DNA from: Fictibacillus phosphorivorans
GTDB taxonomy: Bacteria; Bacillota; Bacilli; Bacillales; Fictibacillaceae
NCBI RefSeq assembly: GCF_023715845.1
Contig: NZ_JAMBOR010000002.1
Span: 186,001 to 250,000, forward strand
Length of the DNA: 64,000 nucleotides
Reading direction: 5' to 3'
The notes beneath the pieces were generated by a model. It searched no databases, was not told the origin of the DNA, and saw nothing but the letters and a program-made list of their open reading frames with translations. Each line of letters starts with the position of its first letter. The first letter of the stretch is position 1. Both the position numbers and the translations under genes were made by a program. Positions 44,441 through 53,248 of the stretch are shown in pieces.

Positions 44441-44806
44441 TTAGTCCTGAACAACTTTTACGTTTTTATCATCAAAAATAAATCCTTGTTCTTTGGCAAT
44501 TTTCATAATGCGATTAGGATCACTTAATTCTGTTACTTGTAGGTGATAATCTTCTACGATCTTTGTTTCAGCAGCTATATCTCTCTGGATGGTTTCAACC
44601 TTTGCTGAAGTCTGATAGACAGATGCGTATAGTGAAATTAGCCATACAAGACCCGCTATCAGAACCACTCCCATCATTCCCCAAAGCATCACTTCACCTT
44701 TTGTAAAAAGCTTTCGTGAGGGTTGTTCGACCGGTCTAGGATTTTTTTGCGGCTGTTTTTGTGTTTGTATTTGTTGTTTTTGAACTTGGTAAGCTAAATT
44801 ACTCAA
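44441..44806 (-). CDS. ftsL: cell division protein FtsL
   Basis: 121 residues. Cytoplasmic basic, glutamine-rich N terminus (QVQKQQIQTQKQPQKN), one membrane helix (MLWGMMGVVLIAGLVWLISLYASV), then a short extracytoplasmic coiled coil ending in DPNRIMKIAKEQGF. It binds DivIB and DivIC and brings PBP2B to the septum. TTG start with GGAG eight bases upstream, 15 bases after rsmH. Confidence 0.93.
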   Translation of the reverse strand: MSNLAYQVQKQQIQTQKQPQKNPRPVEQPSRKLFTKGEVMLWGMMGVVLIAGLVWLISLYASVYQTSAKVETIQRDIAAETKIVEDYHLQVTELSDPNRIMKIAKEQGFIFDDKNVKVVQD

Positions 44807-44821
44807 TACAATCTCTCCTCT

Positions 44822-45754
44822 CTATTTCTGTTTCTCGGCAATTCTCAGTTTCGCCGATCGAGATCTTCTGTTCTCTTCAAGCTCATTTTCTGTTGGCACT
44901 ATTGGTTTGCGTGTGATCAGCTTCAGTGTTGGCATGTATTCATCTGGTATGACAGGGAGCCCTGGAGGGAGTTCCGGACCTGTACTTGCTTGTTTCAATA
45001 TATTTTTACAAGCACGATCTTCAAGTGAATGAAATGTAATGACCGCAATACGTCCACCAACGTTTAACAGTTCAATGGAGTCTTTGAGTGCATCTTCAAA
45101 GGCGTTCAGTTCATCATTAACGGCAATGCGAATGGCTTGAAATGTCCTTTTTGCAGGATGACCACCTGTCCTTCTAGCAGGTGCAGGGATCGCGTCCTTT
45201 ATTATTTCGACAAGTTCACCGGTTGTTTGAATTTCTTTTTTCTCTCTAGCTGCTTCAATTTTTCGGGCAATCTGCTTAGCGAACTTTTCTTCGCCATATC
45301 GAGAAATAATTTTCATCAACTCGTGGAAAGACCATTCATTTACAATTTGTTTCGCTGTAAGTTCACTAGACTGATCCATTCTCATATCTAATTCAGAATC
45401 ATGCTGATAACTGAATCCTCTTTCGGCTTCATCAAGCTGAGGCGATGAGACTCCAAGATCGAACAGAATCCCATCTACTCCATGTACGCCAATGCGGTTC
45501 AGTTCTTCTTTTATGTAGCGAAAATTGCTTCGTACGATCGTGAACTTTCCTTCGTATTCCTTCAACACCTGTCGTGCATTTTCAATCGCTTTGTCATCTT
45601 GATCAAAAGCATATAAATGCCCTGTTTCTAGTTGGGACAGAATAAGTGCACTATGGCCTGCCCCTCCCAACGTACAATCAACATAAATTCCATCTGGTTT
45701 AATGCTTAATGCATCTACTGATTCTTGTTTTAAAACGGTTATATGGTCAAACAA
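44822..45754 (-). CDS. rsmH: 16S rRNA (cytosine-1402-N4)-methyltransferase
   Basis: 310 residues (mraW). It methylates N4 of C1402 in the 16S P site. SAM motif [12 protein letters not shown] near 24-35, [21 protein letters not shown] and [10 protein letters not shown] are family signatures. TTG start at 45754 behind AAAGGA. Second gene of the mraZ-led dcw operon, 32 bases after mraZ. Confidence 0.96.
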   Translation of the reverse strand: MFDHITVLKQESVDALSIKPDGIYVDCTLGGAGHSALILSQLETGHLYAFDQDDKAIENARQVLKEYEGKFTIVRSNFRYIKEELNRIGVHGVDGILFDLGVSSPQLDEAERGFSYQHDSELDMRMDQSSELTAKQIVNEWSFHELMKIISRYGEEKFAKQIARKIEAAREKKEIQTTGELVEIIKDAIPAPARRTGGHPAKRTFQAIRIAVNDELNAFEDALKDSIELLNVGGRIAVITFHSLEDRACKNILKQASTGPELPPGLPVIPDEYMPTLKLITRKPIVPTENELEENRRSRSAKLRIAEKQK

Positions 45755-45786
45755 TGGAAAATTCCTTTCTGCTGTAAACTTAAGGG

Positions 45787-46218
45787 TTATAGATCAAAGT
45801 CCATGAGACTCTCTGCAATTTCTCCAAAAGAGTCTTCAGATTTTGAGAAATATTCTTCCCAAACGGATTTGCTCCAAATCTCAATTCTATTCGACACACC
45901 TATCACGACGCAATCCTTTTCTAGTTTTGCATAGTCTCTGAGCGGAGATGCAATGTTCACTCTTCCTTGTTTATCCAGCTGACATTCAGCTGCTCCAGAA
46001 AAGAAAAAACGGGTAAATGCCCGTGCATCTTTTTTAGTAAACGGTAGGGCTTTTAATTTTTCCTCAATAACCTTCCATTCACTTAAAGGATAGCCGAATA
46101 CACATTGATCCAATCCGCGAGTCAAAATAAACTCTGTGCCAAGTTCTTCTCGAAACTTGGAGGGGATGATCATACGTCCTTTTTCATCAATGCTGTGTTG
46201 ATACTCTCCCATGAACAT
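45787..46218 (-). CDS. mraZ: transcriptional regulator MraZ
   Basis: 143 residues with two SpoVT-AbrB-like domains: [23 protein letters not shown] and [21 protein letters not shown]. MraZ represses its own dcw operon in several bacteria by binding repeats upstream of its gene. A 10 bp-phased GTGG array lies directly before this start (46226-46272). First gene of the dcw operon, after the bshC terminator. Confidence 0.96.
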   Translation of the reverse strand: MFMGEYQHSIDEKGRMIIPSKFREELGTEFILTRGLDQCVFGYPLSEWKVIEEKLKALPFTKKDARAFTRFFFSGAAECQLDKQGRVNIASPLRDYAKLEKDCVVIGVSNRIEIWSKSVWEEYFSKSEDSFGEIAESLMDFDL

Positions 46219-46225
46219 ATGATCA

Positions 46226-46272
46226 CCCCACTTTCTCCCCTAAATCTACCACAACGCTCCACTTTTCACCAC
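46226..46272 (-). promoter_or_regulatory. putative MraZ operator: GTGG repeats at 10 bp period
   Basis: On the minus strand GTGG starts at 46272, 46262 and 46252, exactly ten bases apart, then TAGGGG (46237-46242) and GTGGGG (46226-46231). MraZ binds short G-rich repeats with such helical spacing in other bacteria. The last repeat overlaps the mraZ ribosome binding site. I could not fix the -10/-35 boxes. Confidence 0.6.
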
Positions 46273-46290
46273 TACAAGTATTATTCGTTT

Positions 46291-46327
46291 ACAAAAAAAA
46301 AAATCCTGCTGTCTAACAGGATTTTTT
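46291..46327 (-). terminator. terminator downstream of bshC
   Basis: AATCCTG / CAGGATT stem with loop CTGTCTAA and a run of at least ten T on the minus strand. It insulates the dcw operon from bshC; T tracts on both sides make it potentially bidirectional. Confidence 0.88.
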
Positions 46328-46346
46328 CGTAATATTTTTTTATATT

Positions 46347-47969
46347 TTATAAGTAAACAATTTTATGTTTTTCATTGAAACAATAAGGGTATTCTAGTAG
46401 GTCTTTTATTAGATCTGAGCCTTCTTCGTTCAAATATTGATACACGTTCCATACTCTTTCTTGCAACACACCACCGGGCTTTAACTCCAGCATAATCTCA
46501 TCAAATTCAGCCAGTGGAACCTTTACTTTTTGTCTAACGCGCTGTTCCATCTTATGTTCAATATAACTAACTTCAGATAGAATGCGATTTAAGTTTTGTT
46601 CTGTGACAGGAAGCAGTTTAGGATCTATTTCTTCAGCAAGTTTTACAAGCTGTGAATAGGATTTGACGATATCAGATCTTACAGCCTCTATTGAATCATT
46701 TGTTTCAACCGGTCTGTTCACATTGAACCAATTTCTTTTGTATTTATCTGTCCCTTCTTCTAACACTTGTTCCACTTTAAGCTCTTTAGAAGATAGAAGG
46801 CTATTAATTCTTCCTGAAACGAGAGTGATTGAGAGTCTTGGCATCAACACAGGCATTTTTCGTTCAAAATGATGGAATATCTTCCCTAGCGAAGCCCAAT
46901 AAGAAATCTCTCCAGGTCCTGCTATAAAGGATAATGTCGGCAGCAAGAACTCCTGCATTAATGGCCGAGTCACTACATTGTTGCTGAATTTTTCCGGAGA
47001 ACGTTTCGCTTCCCGCAACAGTTCTTCTTCAGAAATGCTAAAGTCCTCTTCTTTAGATGTGAACCCATTCCCATTTCGAAAAAGCAGAATACGCTCCCCA
47101 TTTTTAGTATAAAAGAGGTGAGCATTATTTTCTTGAACCTCAATCGGATCAGTAAATCCTGCTTCATTCAAATTCTTTGTTTGTGTTTTAAATGCGTGAT
47201 CGATATTAACATTGTTGCGAATCATCCGTTCAAGGAACTTCGATTGAAGCTTTTTGAATGCAGGATCTCCGGCATCCAATAAAATTAGCCCTTCTTTCGA
47301 AAACCAATTCGAAAGAAGTTTTGCAAAAAAGGTCACGATCGAGTCTGATTCGTAAAGAAGACGTTCCGTTTGTGCAAGGAAATCATTTGTAAAAGCAGTT
47401 TCTCCGAACGAACGAAAAACATAATGAAGCCAAGGCTTGACATCATCTGGATTCCATTCCCAGAGTGAAGCCGATGATTTTACAGATGTCGCAGCTTTTA
47501 ATGAAATTTTCTTAGCCGTATCATTCTTCGGTACCCTAACATGATTAATCTCATCCATATCATGATCTTCACCTGCAATCCAGAAAACAGGAGCTACAGG
47601 AACACCCAGCTCTCTTTCTGCCTGTTTGGCTAATTGAATGGTGCTGATGCATTTATAGATAACGAGCAGCGGTCCGGAAAGAAGACCCGCTTGCTGACCT
47701 CCCACAACGGCTAGCCCATCACTGTTTTTTAATTTATCAATATTATTCCGTGTTTGATCAGAAGTACCAATTCTATGGTTATATGAATCCAAGTATTCAG
47801 TCAGGTCATTTCTTGGAAAAGTATATTGCTTTAACTCCTGCTGTCTCATTGAAAGTGCACTTCTGTTAAAGGGCTCTTTATAATCAAAAAAACCGACAGC
47901 ATCTTCATCTCCATTAACGTACTTCTCTAGAAATGGAGATGTCTGAAGTTTAATTTCCTCCAGTCTCAT
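46347..47969 (-). CDS. bshC: bacillithiol biosynthesis cysteine-adding enzyme BshC
   Basis: 540 residues (yllA family). It is thought to add cysteine to GlcN-malate in bacillithiol synthesis. The Rossmann-like core has VVGGQQAGLLSGPLLVIYK, VFWIAGEDHDMDEINH and LDAGDPAFKKL, followed by a coiled-coil region near 385-460 and a C-terminal segment with PGGVLQERVWN. Start ATG with AAAGGA. Conserved position just upstream of mraZ. Confidence 0.93.
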   Translation of the reverse strand: MRLEEIKLQTSPFLEKYVNGDEDAVGFFDYKEPFNRSALSMRQQELKQYTFPRNDLTEYLDSYNHRIGTSDQTRNNIDKLKNSDGLAVVGGQQAGLLSGPLLVIYKCISTIQLAKQAERELGVPVAPVFWIAGEDHDMDEINHVRVPKNDTAKKISLKAATSVKSSASLWEWNPDDVKPWLHYVFRSFGETAFTNDFLAQTERLLYESDSIVTFFAKLLSNWFSKEGLILLDAGDPAFKKLQSKFLERMIRNNVNIDHAFKTQTKNLNEAGFTDPIEVQENNAHLFYTKNGERILLFRNGNGFTSKEEDFSISEEELLREAKRSPEKFSNNVVTRPLMQEFLLPTLSFIAGPGEISYWASLGKIFHHFERKMPVLMPRLSITLVSGRINSLLSSKELKVEQVLEEGTDKYKRNWFNVNRPVETNDSIEAVRSDIVKSYSQLVKLAEEIDPKLLPVTEQNLNRILSEVSYIEHKMEQRVRQKVKVPLAEFDEIMLELKPGGVLQERVWNVYQYLNEEGSDLIKDLLEYPYCFNEKHKIVYL

Positions 47970-48072
47970 TTATGTACTTCCTTTCTGCATATCAATTACA
48001 TCCTTAACGAGTATAGCAAAGAAACGGCAAAGGTTATAAAAGATATGCTCTAAGCCTCAAGAATGCTTTTTA

Positions 48073-48426
48073 TTATTCCATATGTAAGTAAAGAAAAATA
48101 GCCGAATGAAAGATTAAGAACTGCAATCGCCAGTTCAGTCTGAAGATCTTCAAAAGCGCTAAGTGCAGATCATTCTTCCAGCTCAGTAACGAAAAAACGA
48201 CACTTCCCGTTACAAACAACAAAATTAAAACCCAATAATAAGATTGACCCCAAATTACAACTGTCATTCTTTCTATAGAGAGGAATAAGAAAAAAGTTGT
48301 GATATCGCTACTAACTTTAAATGCTTTTTTCTTAGTTATTTGATAGATACTCTTATTAACAAAAAATAGAACAAGATATGGTCCTGTTATGCATGTAGCC
48401 ATAACCGAACCAATAACACTAGACAA
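48073..48426 (-). CDS. small membrane protein, probable DUF3397 family
   Basis: 117 residues with four hydrophobic segments and conserved-looking KKKAFKVSSDITTFFLFLSI. Position between panE and bshC and general pattern suggest the DUF3397 membrane family of Bacillaceae; I am not certain. No function is known. TTG start, with GGAGAGGATGAG made partly by the end of panE, which stops five bases before; probably cotranscribed. Confidence 0.65.
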   Translation of the reverse strand: MSSVIGSVMATCITGPYLVLFFVNKSIYQITKKKAFKVSSDITTFFLFLSIERMTVVIWGQSYYWVLILLFVTGSVVFSLLSWKNDLHLALLKIFRLNWRLQFLIFHSAIFLYLHME

Positions 48427-48430
48427 CCAC

Positions 48431-49324
48431 TCATCCTCTCCAATCCAACGCTTTAACAGCCTTTAACACAAATCTTGAACAAGGAACCTGTATGTTTCTA
48501 TGGTTTGCACGCTCAATAATTTCACCTGTTATGCTGTCAATTTCCGTTTGTTGGCCGCTTTCGACGCTCTTTAGCATAGAAGAGCGGTTAGAGGAAGTAT
48601 TTCTGCAAAGGACTAACAATTCCTTCCAAAGTTCTTCCCGTTTATGATTCATATCTAAAACGAAGATAGATTCTTCAAAAAGGTCCTTCATGATGGAGAG
48701 CGCATATTCATTTTCCACGAGTTGTCCGTTCGTTATTCTAAGGAGAGCTGTTAAGGGATTTATAGAAGCGTTCATGATCAATTTAATGTAGAGCATCTCT
48801 TCCCAATCACTTTCAGAAGTAATAGGGAAATTTGTGTCACGAAGGATATCAACCCATTGAGAAGTTAATTCACCTTTAATGGAAGAGACCTTAATCTTAC
48901 CTTTTCCCAAGTGATTAACCGTTGAGTATCCGTCTTTACCTGCTCCGTGCTCCACAACTCCCACTAGGAGGTTCTGCTGGGGAAGACGCTCTAGAAGTTT
49001 CAGATGGCTGATCCCGTTCTGTAAAAATAGGTAAGAAACCTCTTGGAATCTTTTATCTTGCAAAAAGGATAATTCAAGTATCGCCGTTTGTTTCACCGAA
49101 ATGATACAGTACGATTCCTCTCCTTTATATTCCTTAACAGGTACGGCTCTTACGTAAACGATATCCTCGTTATTCGATTGATTTTTATAGGTTATGCCAT
49201 TTCGATTGATACATGCAGCTTGTTCACGTGTTCGGGTATAGATAACAGGTTCATGACCCTTCTTTTTTAAAAAATAAGAAATTAGAAGGCCGATTGCGCC
49301 CCCTCCGATCACACCAATATTCAT
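48431..49324 (-). CDS. panE: 2-dehydropantoate 2-reductase (ketopantoate reductase)
   Basis: 297 residues. N-terminal NADPH Rossmann motif IGVIGGGAIGLLISYFL, VEHGAGKDG, and a C-terminal helical domain with the catalytic lysine in LYIKLIMNASINPLTALL. It reduces ketopantoate to pantoate for coenzyme A. ATG at 49324 with AGGAGG is preferred over 49345. It corresponds to ylbQ/panE by neighbourhood. ApbA/PanE paralogues exist with other substrates, so the exact reaction is inferred. Confidence 0.88.
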   Translation of the reverse strand: MNIGVIGGGAIGLLISYFLKKKGHEPVIYTRTREQAACINRNGITYKNQSNNEDIVYVRAVPVKEYKGEESYCIISVKQTAILELSFLQDKRFQEVSYLFLQNGISHLKLLERLPQQNLLVGVVEHGAGKDGYSTVNHLGKGKIKVSSIKGELTSQWVDILRDTNFPITSESDWEEMLYIKLIMNASINPLTALLRITNGQLVENEYALSIMKDLFEESIFVLDMNHKREELWKELLVLCRNTSSNRSSMLKSVESGQQTEIDSITGEIIERANHRNIQVPCSRFVLKAVKALDWRG

Positions 49325-49371
49325 TATATGCCTCCTGTACTGCAATCATTTTCTTAGTATGATTCTACCAT

Positions 49372-49401
49372 ATAAAACACCCCTCCTTTAAAGGAGGGGT
49401 G
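49372..49401 (-). terminator. terminator downstream of the acyl-CoA carboxylase operon
   Basis: CACCCCTCCTTT / AAAGGAGGGGTG perfect 12-pair stem, then TTTTAT on the minus strand, just after the carboxyltransferase stop. Confidence 0.8.
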
Positions 49402-49405
49402 CCTG

Positions 49406-50944
49406 TTATACAGGATATACAGGATGCTTGCGTTCACTGAAAACCATTTCTTTGTTTTCATAAAAACGAAATCGTTTTTTAAGTTCATCTCTTAGGGAAG
49501 CAGGTGAAACGATGTCATCAATGATCATTTCTGAAGCTAACTTGTAAATATCAATATGTTCTTTGTATTCCTGTTGTTTTTGTTGTACGAATTGAATACG
49601 CTCTTTCACATCTTCAATCTCATTAATTTTATTCGAATATACGGCATTTACCGCTGCTTCAGGTCCCATAACAGCAATCTGTGCTGTTGGTAGTGCTAAG
49701 CAGCAATCCGGTTCAAACGCAGGACCAGCCATTGCATAAAGACCAGCACCATATGCCTTACGAACGATTACTGAGATTTTCGGTACGGTGACATCGCTCA
49801 TCGCAGCGATCAGTTTTGCTCCATGTCGGATAATTCCAGCCCGCTCAACTTTTGTTCCGATCATAAAACCAGGAACATCCGACAAGAAAAGAAGGGGGAT
49901 CGAGAAAGCATCGCACAGTGTTATAAAACGTGCAGCTTTATCCGCTGAATCTACAAATAATACACCGCCTTTTACCTTCGGCTGATTAGCTATGATCCCG
50001 ACTGGCTTTCCATCGATACGACCAAACCCAGTAACGATTTCTTGAGCGAACAACTTTTTCATTTCAAAGAAGCTGTCCTCGTCAATCAATCTATCGATAA
50101 ACTCATACATATCGAACGGAACATTCTGGTTTTCAGGTACAATCTCCTCCAGTTCTCTACCTGCTTTTGGAGATAGAGGATCAGAAACCGGCGCTTTTTC
50201 TTTATAATTGTGAGGGAAATAAGAAAGATAACGGCGAGCTTCATTAATGGCTTCTGTCTCATCATTTGCCAGAACATCACCACATCCGCTTACCGAACAA
50301 TGCATTCTGGCTCCACCCATTTCTTCTAGCGTTACTTTTTCACCAATAACTTTTTCGGCCATCCGCGGACTTCCTAAATACATGGAAGCGTTCTGGTCAA
50401 CCATGATCACTACATCACAGAAAGCTGGAATATATGCTCCACCTGCTGCTGAAGGACCGAATAAGATACAGATCTGAGGAATCATCCCTGACATCTTTAC
50501 TTGATTATAAAAAATCTTCCCTGCTCCTCGCCGATTAGGAAACATATCGATTTGATCTGTTATTCTTGCTCCCGCTGAATCAACAAGATACAGCATCGGT
50601 ACTTTTAACTTTTGAGCCGTTTCTTGTATTCGGATGATTTTTTCAACCGTTCGAGCTCCCCAAGATCCTGCCTTTACGGTCGAATCGTTGGCCATCACAC
50701 AAACCGTTTTCCCGCCAATCTTTCCAATAGCAGTGACCACACCATCGGCAGGAAGATCACCTGCTTGGTTGTTGGCAAACTTGGCATCCTCTACTGTGTA
50801 ATCACCATCATCGAATAATTGTTTAAGACGGTCACGTACGAACATTTTATTTTGTGCTTTGTTTTTTTCGTGATATTTTTGAGCTCCGCCTGCTTCGATC
50901 TGTTCAATTTTCTCTTTCAGCTGATTTTCTAATTTTGCTACCAT
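49406..50944 (-). CDS. acyl-CoA carboxylase carboxyltransferase subunit
   Basis: 512 residues, MmdA/PccB/YngE family. N-terminal crotonase-like half with GARTVEKIIR, YLVDSAGARITDQ and GPSAAGGAYIPAFCD (CoA oxyanion hole); C-terminal half with LFLSDVPGFMIGTKVE and KAYGAGLYAMAGPAFEPD. It transfers carboxyl from biotin to an acyl-CoA; propionyl-, methylcrotonyl- or another branched acyl-CoA cannot be distinguished from sequence. The second of two ATG codons fits AAGGAGG best. With the two genes upstream it forms a complete carboxylase, resembling B. subtilis yngHA-yngHB-yngE but placed in a different locus. Confidence 0.9.
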   Translation of the reverse strand: MVAKLENQLKEKIEQIEAGGAQKYHEKNKAQNKMFVRDRLKQLFDDGDYTVEDAKFANNQAGDLPADGVVTAIGKIGGKTVCVMANDSTVKAGSWGARTVEKIIRIQETAQKLKVPMLYLVDSAGARITDQIDMFPNRRGAGKIFYNQVKMSGMIPQICILFGPSAAGGAYIPAFCDVVIMVDQNASMYLGSPRMAEKVIGEKVTLEEMGGARMHCSVSGCGDVLANDETEAINEARRYLSYFPHNYKEKAPVSDPLSPKAGRELEEIVPENQNVPFDMYEFIDRLIDEDSFFEMKKLFAQEIVTGFGRIDGKPVGIIANQPKVKGGVLFVDSADKAARFITLCDAFSIPLLFLSDVPGFMIGTKVERAGIIRHGAKLIAAMSDVTVPKISVIVRKAYGAGLYAMAGPAFEPDCCLALPTAQIAVMGPEAAVNAVYSNKINEIEDVKERIQFVQQKQQEYKEHIDIYKLASEMIIDDIVSPASLRDELKKRFRFYENKEMVFSERKHPVYPV

Positions 50945-50961
50945 CATGTACCTCCTTAAGA

Positions 50962-50977
50962 GAGTGAGCGCTCGCTC
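50962..50977. promoter_or_regulatory. 16 bp palindrome between the biotin carrier and carboxyltransferase genes
   Basis: GAGTGAGCGCTCGCTC is symmetric except for one pair. Layout TGAnnGA...TCnnTCA resembles sites of TetR-type fatty-acid regulators such as Bacillus FadR, but it is inside the operon and no regulator gene is nearby. Confidence 0.35.
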
Positions 50978-50994
50978 AGAATGTAGTCATAACT

Positions 50995-51207
50995 TTATTT
51001 TAAGGTAACGAGAACGTCTCCCTCATTTACAAAATCACCAGATGCAAACTTGATGCTTTCAACTGTTCCAGCCTCTGCAGCATCGACTGGAATCTCCATT
51101 TTCATAGATTCCAAAATGATTACGGTTTGTCCTGCTGTTACTTCATCACCTTCACTTACTAATACTTGCCATACTGTCCCTGCCATAGATGCTGTAATTT
51201 CCTTCAT
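50995..51207 (-). CDS. biotin carboxyl carrier protein (single domain)
   Basis: 70 residues, one biotinyl/lipoyl domain. The biotin lysine is in ESMKMEIPV, and the paired half-domains are [16 protein letters not shown] and [19 protein letters not shown]. Similar to B. subtilis yngHB. It carries the carboxyl group between the biotin carboxylase and the carboxyltransferase encoded on either side. ATG with GGAGAG, 18 bases after the carboxylase gene. Confidence 0.9.
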   Translation of the reverse strand: MKEITASMAGTVWQVLVSEGDEVTAGQTVIILESMKMEIPVDAAEAGTVESIKFASGDFVNEGDVLVTLK

Positions 51208-51225
51208 GTTTCTCTCTCCTTTTGA

Positions 51226-52569
51226 TTACGTTCTACTTACTGATCTTTTGCTAAGAAATTCTGTCGTGTAGTTCCCTCTTATAAATCCTTCTTCTTCTAA
51301 AAGCTGCTGAAAAAGAAGAGCGTTTGTTTTAAGCCCTTTGATCTGGATGCTGTCAAAGAAACGCTTTGCACTTTCTAGACATTCAGATCGATTGGAATCG
51401 CTTACAATAATCTTCGCAATCATTGGGTCATAAAAAGGTGTAACCTGGTTTCCACTTTCATAACCCGTATCGATTCTAACATTATCCATATCTGGCCATA
51501 CTAATTCTTCAATCTTTCCAGGTGCAGGGAAGAAAGTGACAGGGTCTTCTGCGTACAGTCTAAATTCCATCGCATGCCCTTTGCTCATGATCTCCGTTTG
51601 TGTGAGAGGTAAAGCTTCACCTTGTGCGATCTGTATCTGCCATCTTACCAGATCAAGCCCCGTGATACTTTCTGTTACCGGATGCTCAACTTGAAGACGT
51701 GTATTCATTTCAAGGAAATAGAAGTCTCCGTTTTCACTTACTACGAATTCCACTGTTCCTGCATTTACATAATTTACAGCTTTAGCCGCTTCAACTGCAG
51801 CTTCTGTAATTTTTGAACGAAGGGTTTCTGTTAGAAATGGTGAAGGAGATTCTTCTACCACTTTCTGATTTCTGCGTTGGATGCTGCAATCACGTTCGTA
51901 TAAGTGAACAATATTTCCTAGTGTATCACCCATAATTTGAACTTCGATATGCCTTGCGTTCTCAATACATTTCTCAATAAACATTCTTCCTGAACCAAAA
52001 TAATTCTTTGCTCTTTGCTGAGATGAAACAAAATGTTTATGAAGATCTTCCTTATTCTCGCATTTTACCATTCCAATTCCGCCACCACCGCTGCTTGCTT
52101 TTAACATAACAGGATAGCCGATCTGTTCAGCGAGTTTCACACCTTCTTCTACATCATCGATTGGTTCGATCGTCCCTGGCACGATGGGAACGCCTGCTTG
52201 CTGCATCGTTTTTCGAGCCATGATCTTATCACCCATCCACTCAATCGTTTGAGGCGATGGGCCTATAAATGTAATACCTGCTTCTTCTATTTTTTTAGCA
52301 AACTCGTCATTTTCAGATAAAAGCCCATACCCAGGGTGAACAGCATCAACTTTTTGATCGATAGCGATTTTTAATATGGTATCACTTTGCAAATATGATT
52401 TTGCAACGGGTGATTCCCCAATATGTATTGCCTCATCCGCAGCCTTCACAAAAGGGAGGTCTCTGTCTGCATCAGAATAAACAGCAACTGTTTCAATATT
52501 CATTTCTTTACACGTTTGAATAATTCGAAGTGCGATTTCTCCTCGGTTTGCGATTAAGATTTTTTTCAT
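51226..52569 (-). CDS. biotin carboxylase subunit of acyl-CoA carboxylase
   Basis: 447 residues, AccC-like ATP-grasp enzyme that carboxylates biotin with bicarbonate and ATP. N-terminal KKILIANRGEIALRII, ATP-grasp glycine loop KASSGGGGIGMVKCE, catalytic EMNTRLQVEHPVTE. It is similar to B. subtilis yngHA; the fatty-acid AccC is expected elsewhere with accB. Start at 52569 because AAGGAGG lies six bases upstream; ATG two codons earlier abuts the site. Divergent from ylbP; the intergenic DNA has a weak cre-like TGAAAGCGCAAACT (52632-52645). Confidence 0.9.
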   Translation of the reverse strand: MKKILIANRGEIALRIIQTCKEMNIETVAVYSDADRDLPFVKAADEAIHIGESPVAKSYLQSDTILKIAIDQKVDAVHPGYGLLSENDEFAKKIEEAGITFIGPSPQTIEWMGDKIMARKTMQQAGVPIVPGTIEPIDDVEEGVKLAEQIGYPVMLKASSGGGGIGMVKCENKEDLHKHFVSSQQRAKNYFGSGRMFIEKCIENARHIEVQIMGDTLGNIVHLYERDCSIQRRNQKVVEESPSPFLTETLRSKITEAAVEAAKAVNYVNAGTVEFVVSENGDFYFLEMNTRLQVEHPVTESITGLDLVRWQIQIAQGEALPLTQTEIMSKGHAMEFRLYAEDPVTFFPAPGKIEELVWPDMDNVRIDTGYESGNQVTPFYDPMIAKIIVSDSNRSECLESAKRFFDSIQIKGLKTNALLFQQLLEEEGFIRGNYTTEFLSKRSVSRT

Positions 52570-52735
52570 CTTCATCCTCCTTCCTGTTGTCAACATTACC
52601 TTTTTCGACAAAAAGGCTCTTTTTCCTTTTTTGAAAGCGCAAACTAAACGAATATTTTATTTTTAAAGAATTTTTAGCATAATTAGTATATACTATAAGT
52701 ATAGAGAAAAGTACAGAATGACTGGGGGAGAGAAG

Positions 52736-53215
52736 ATGTTACAATATGAAGTTAAGAAATTATTAGTTAACTATAAAACATTGGAAGAGTTTAAGCAGTT
52801 TAAAGAATATGGGGTACAAGAACTGTCAATGCTCGAAGACCTTCAAGAAAATATGATCGAAAACGACAGCGAGTCCCCATTCTACGGAATTTATTACGGA
52901 GATAAGCTAGTCGCCCGTATGAGTTTATATCAGATTCAAGCGGCATATGATCAGTATTTTGATCCTCCGCAAGATTATTTAGAGCTCTGGAAACTAGAAG
53001 TACTTCCACATTATCAGACAAAAGGACTCGGAAGAGCACTTGTTGAATTTGCTAAAACGTTCAATTTACCTATTAAAACAAACGGCCGACAGCAATCAGG
53101 AAGTTTCTGGGAGAAGATGGGCTTTGAAGCTGTTACCTATAACCAAGACCGCGATCGCGGACAAAACCCTTATGTATGGTATCCAACCGGAGTAAGTGAA
53201 CAGAGACTTGCATAA
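52736..53215 (+). CDS. ylbP: GNAT N-acetyltransferase YlbP
   Basis: 159 residues, GNAT fold. The acetyl-CoA motif A is LEVLPHYQTKGLGRALVEFA, followed by SGSFWEKMGFEAVTYN. Substrate unknown. ATG at 52736 has GGGGGAG five bases upstream; the in-frame ATG at 52718 does not. It is monocistronic, ending at the terminator shared with rsfA. Confidence 0.9.
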   Translation: MLQYEVKKLLVNYKTLEEFKQFKEYGVQELSMLEDLQENMIENDSESPFYGIYYGDKLVARMSLYQIQAAYDQYFDPPQDYLELWKLEVLPHYQTKGLGRALVEFAKTFNLPIKTNGRQQSGSFWEKMGFEAVTYNQDRDRGQNPYVWYPTGVSEQRLA

Positions 53216-53220
53216 ACCGA

Positions 53221-53248
53221 AAAAAGATGGCAAATGCCATCTTTTTTT
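53221..53248. terminator. bidirectional terminator between ylbP and rsfA
   Basis: AAAAAGATGGCA / TGCCATCTTTTT perfect stem with a short loop and T tracts on both strands, between convergent genes. Confidence 0.9.

Noticed and set aside
52680-52720. Promoter for ylbP around TATACT at 52689
   Set aside because: No acceptable -35 at 16-18 bases; the region is simply AT-rich, so I did not annotate it.
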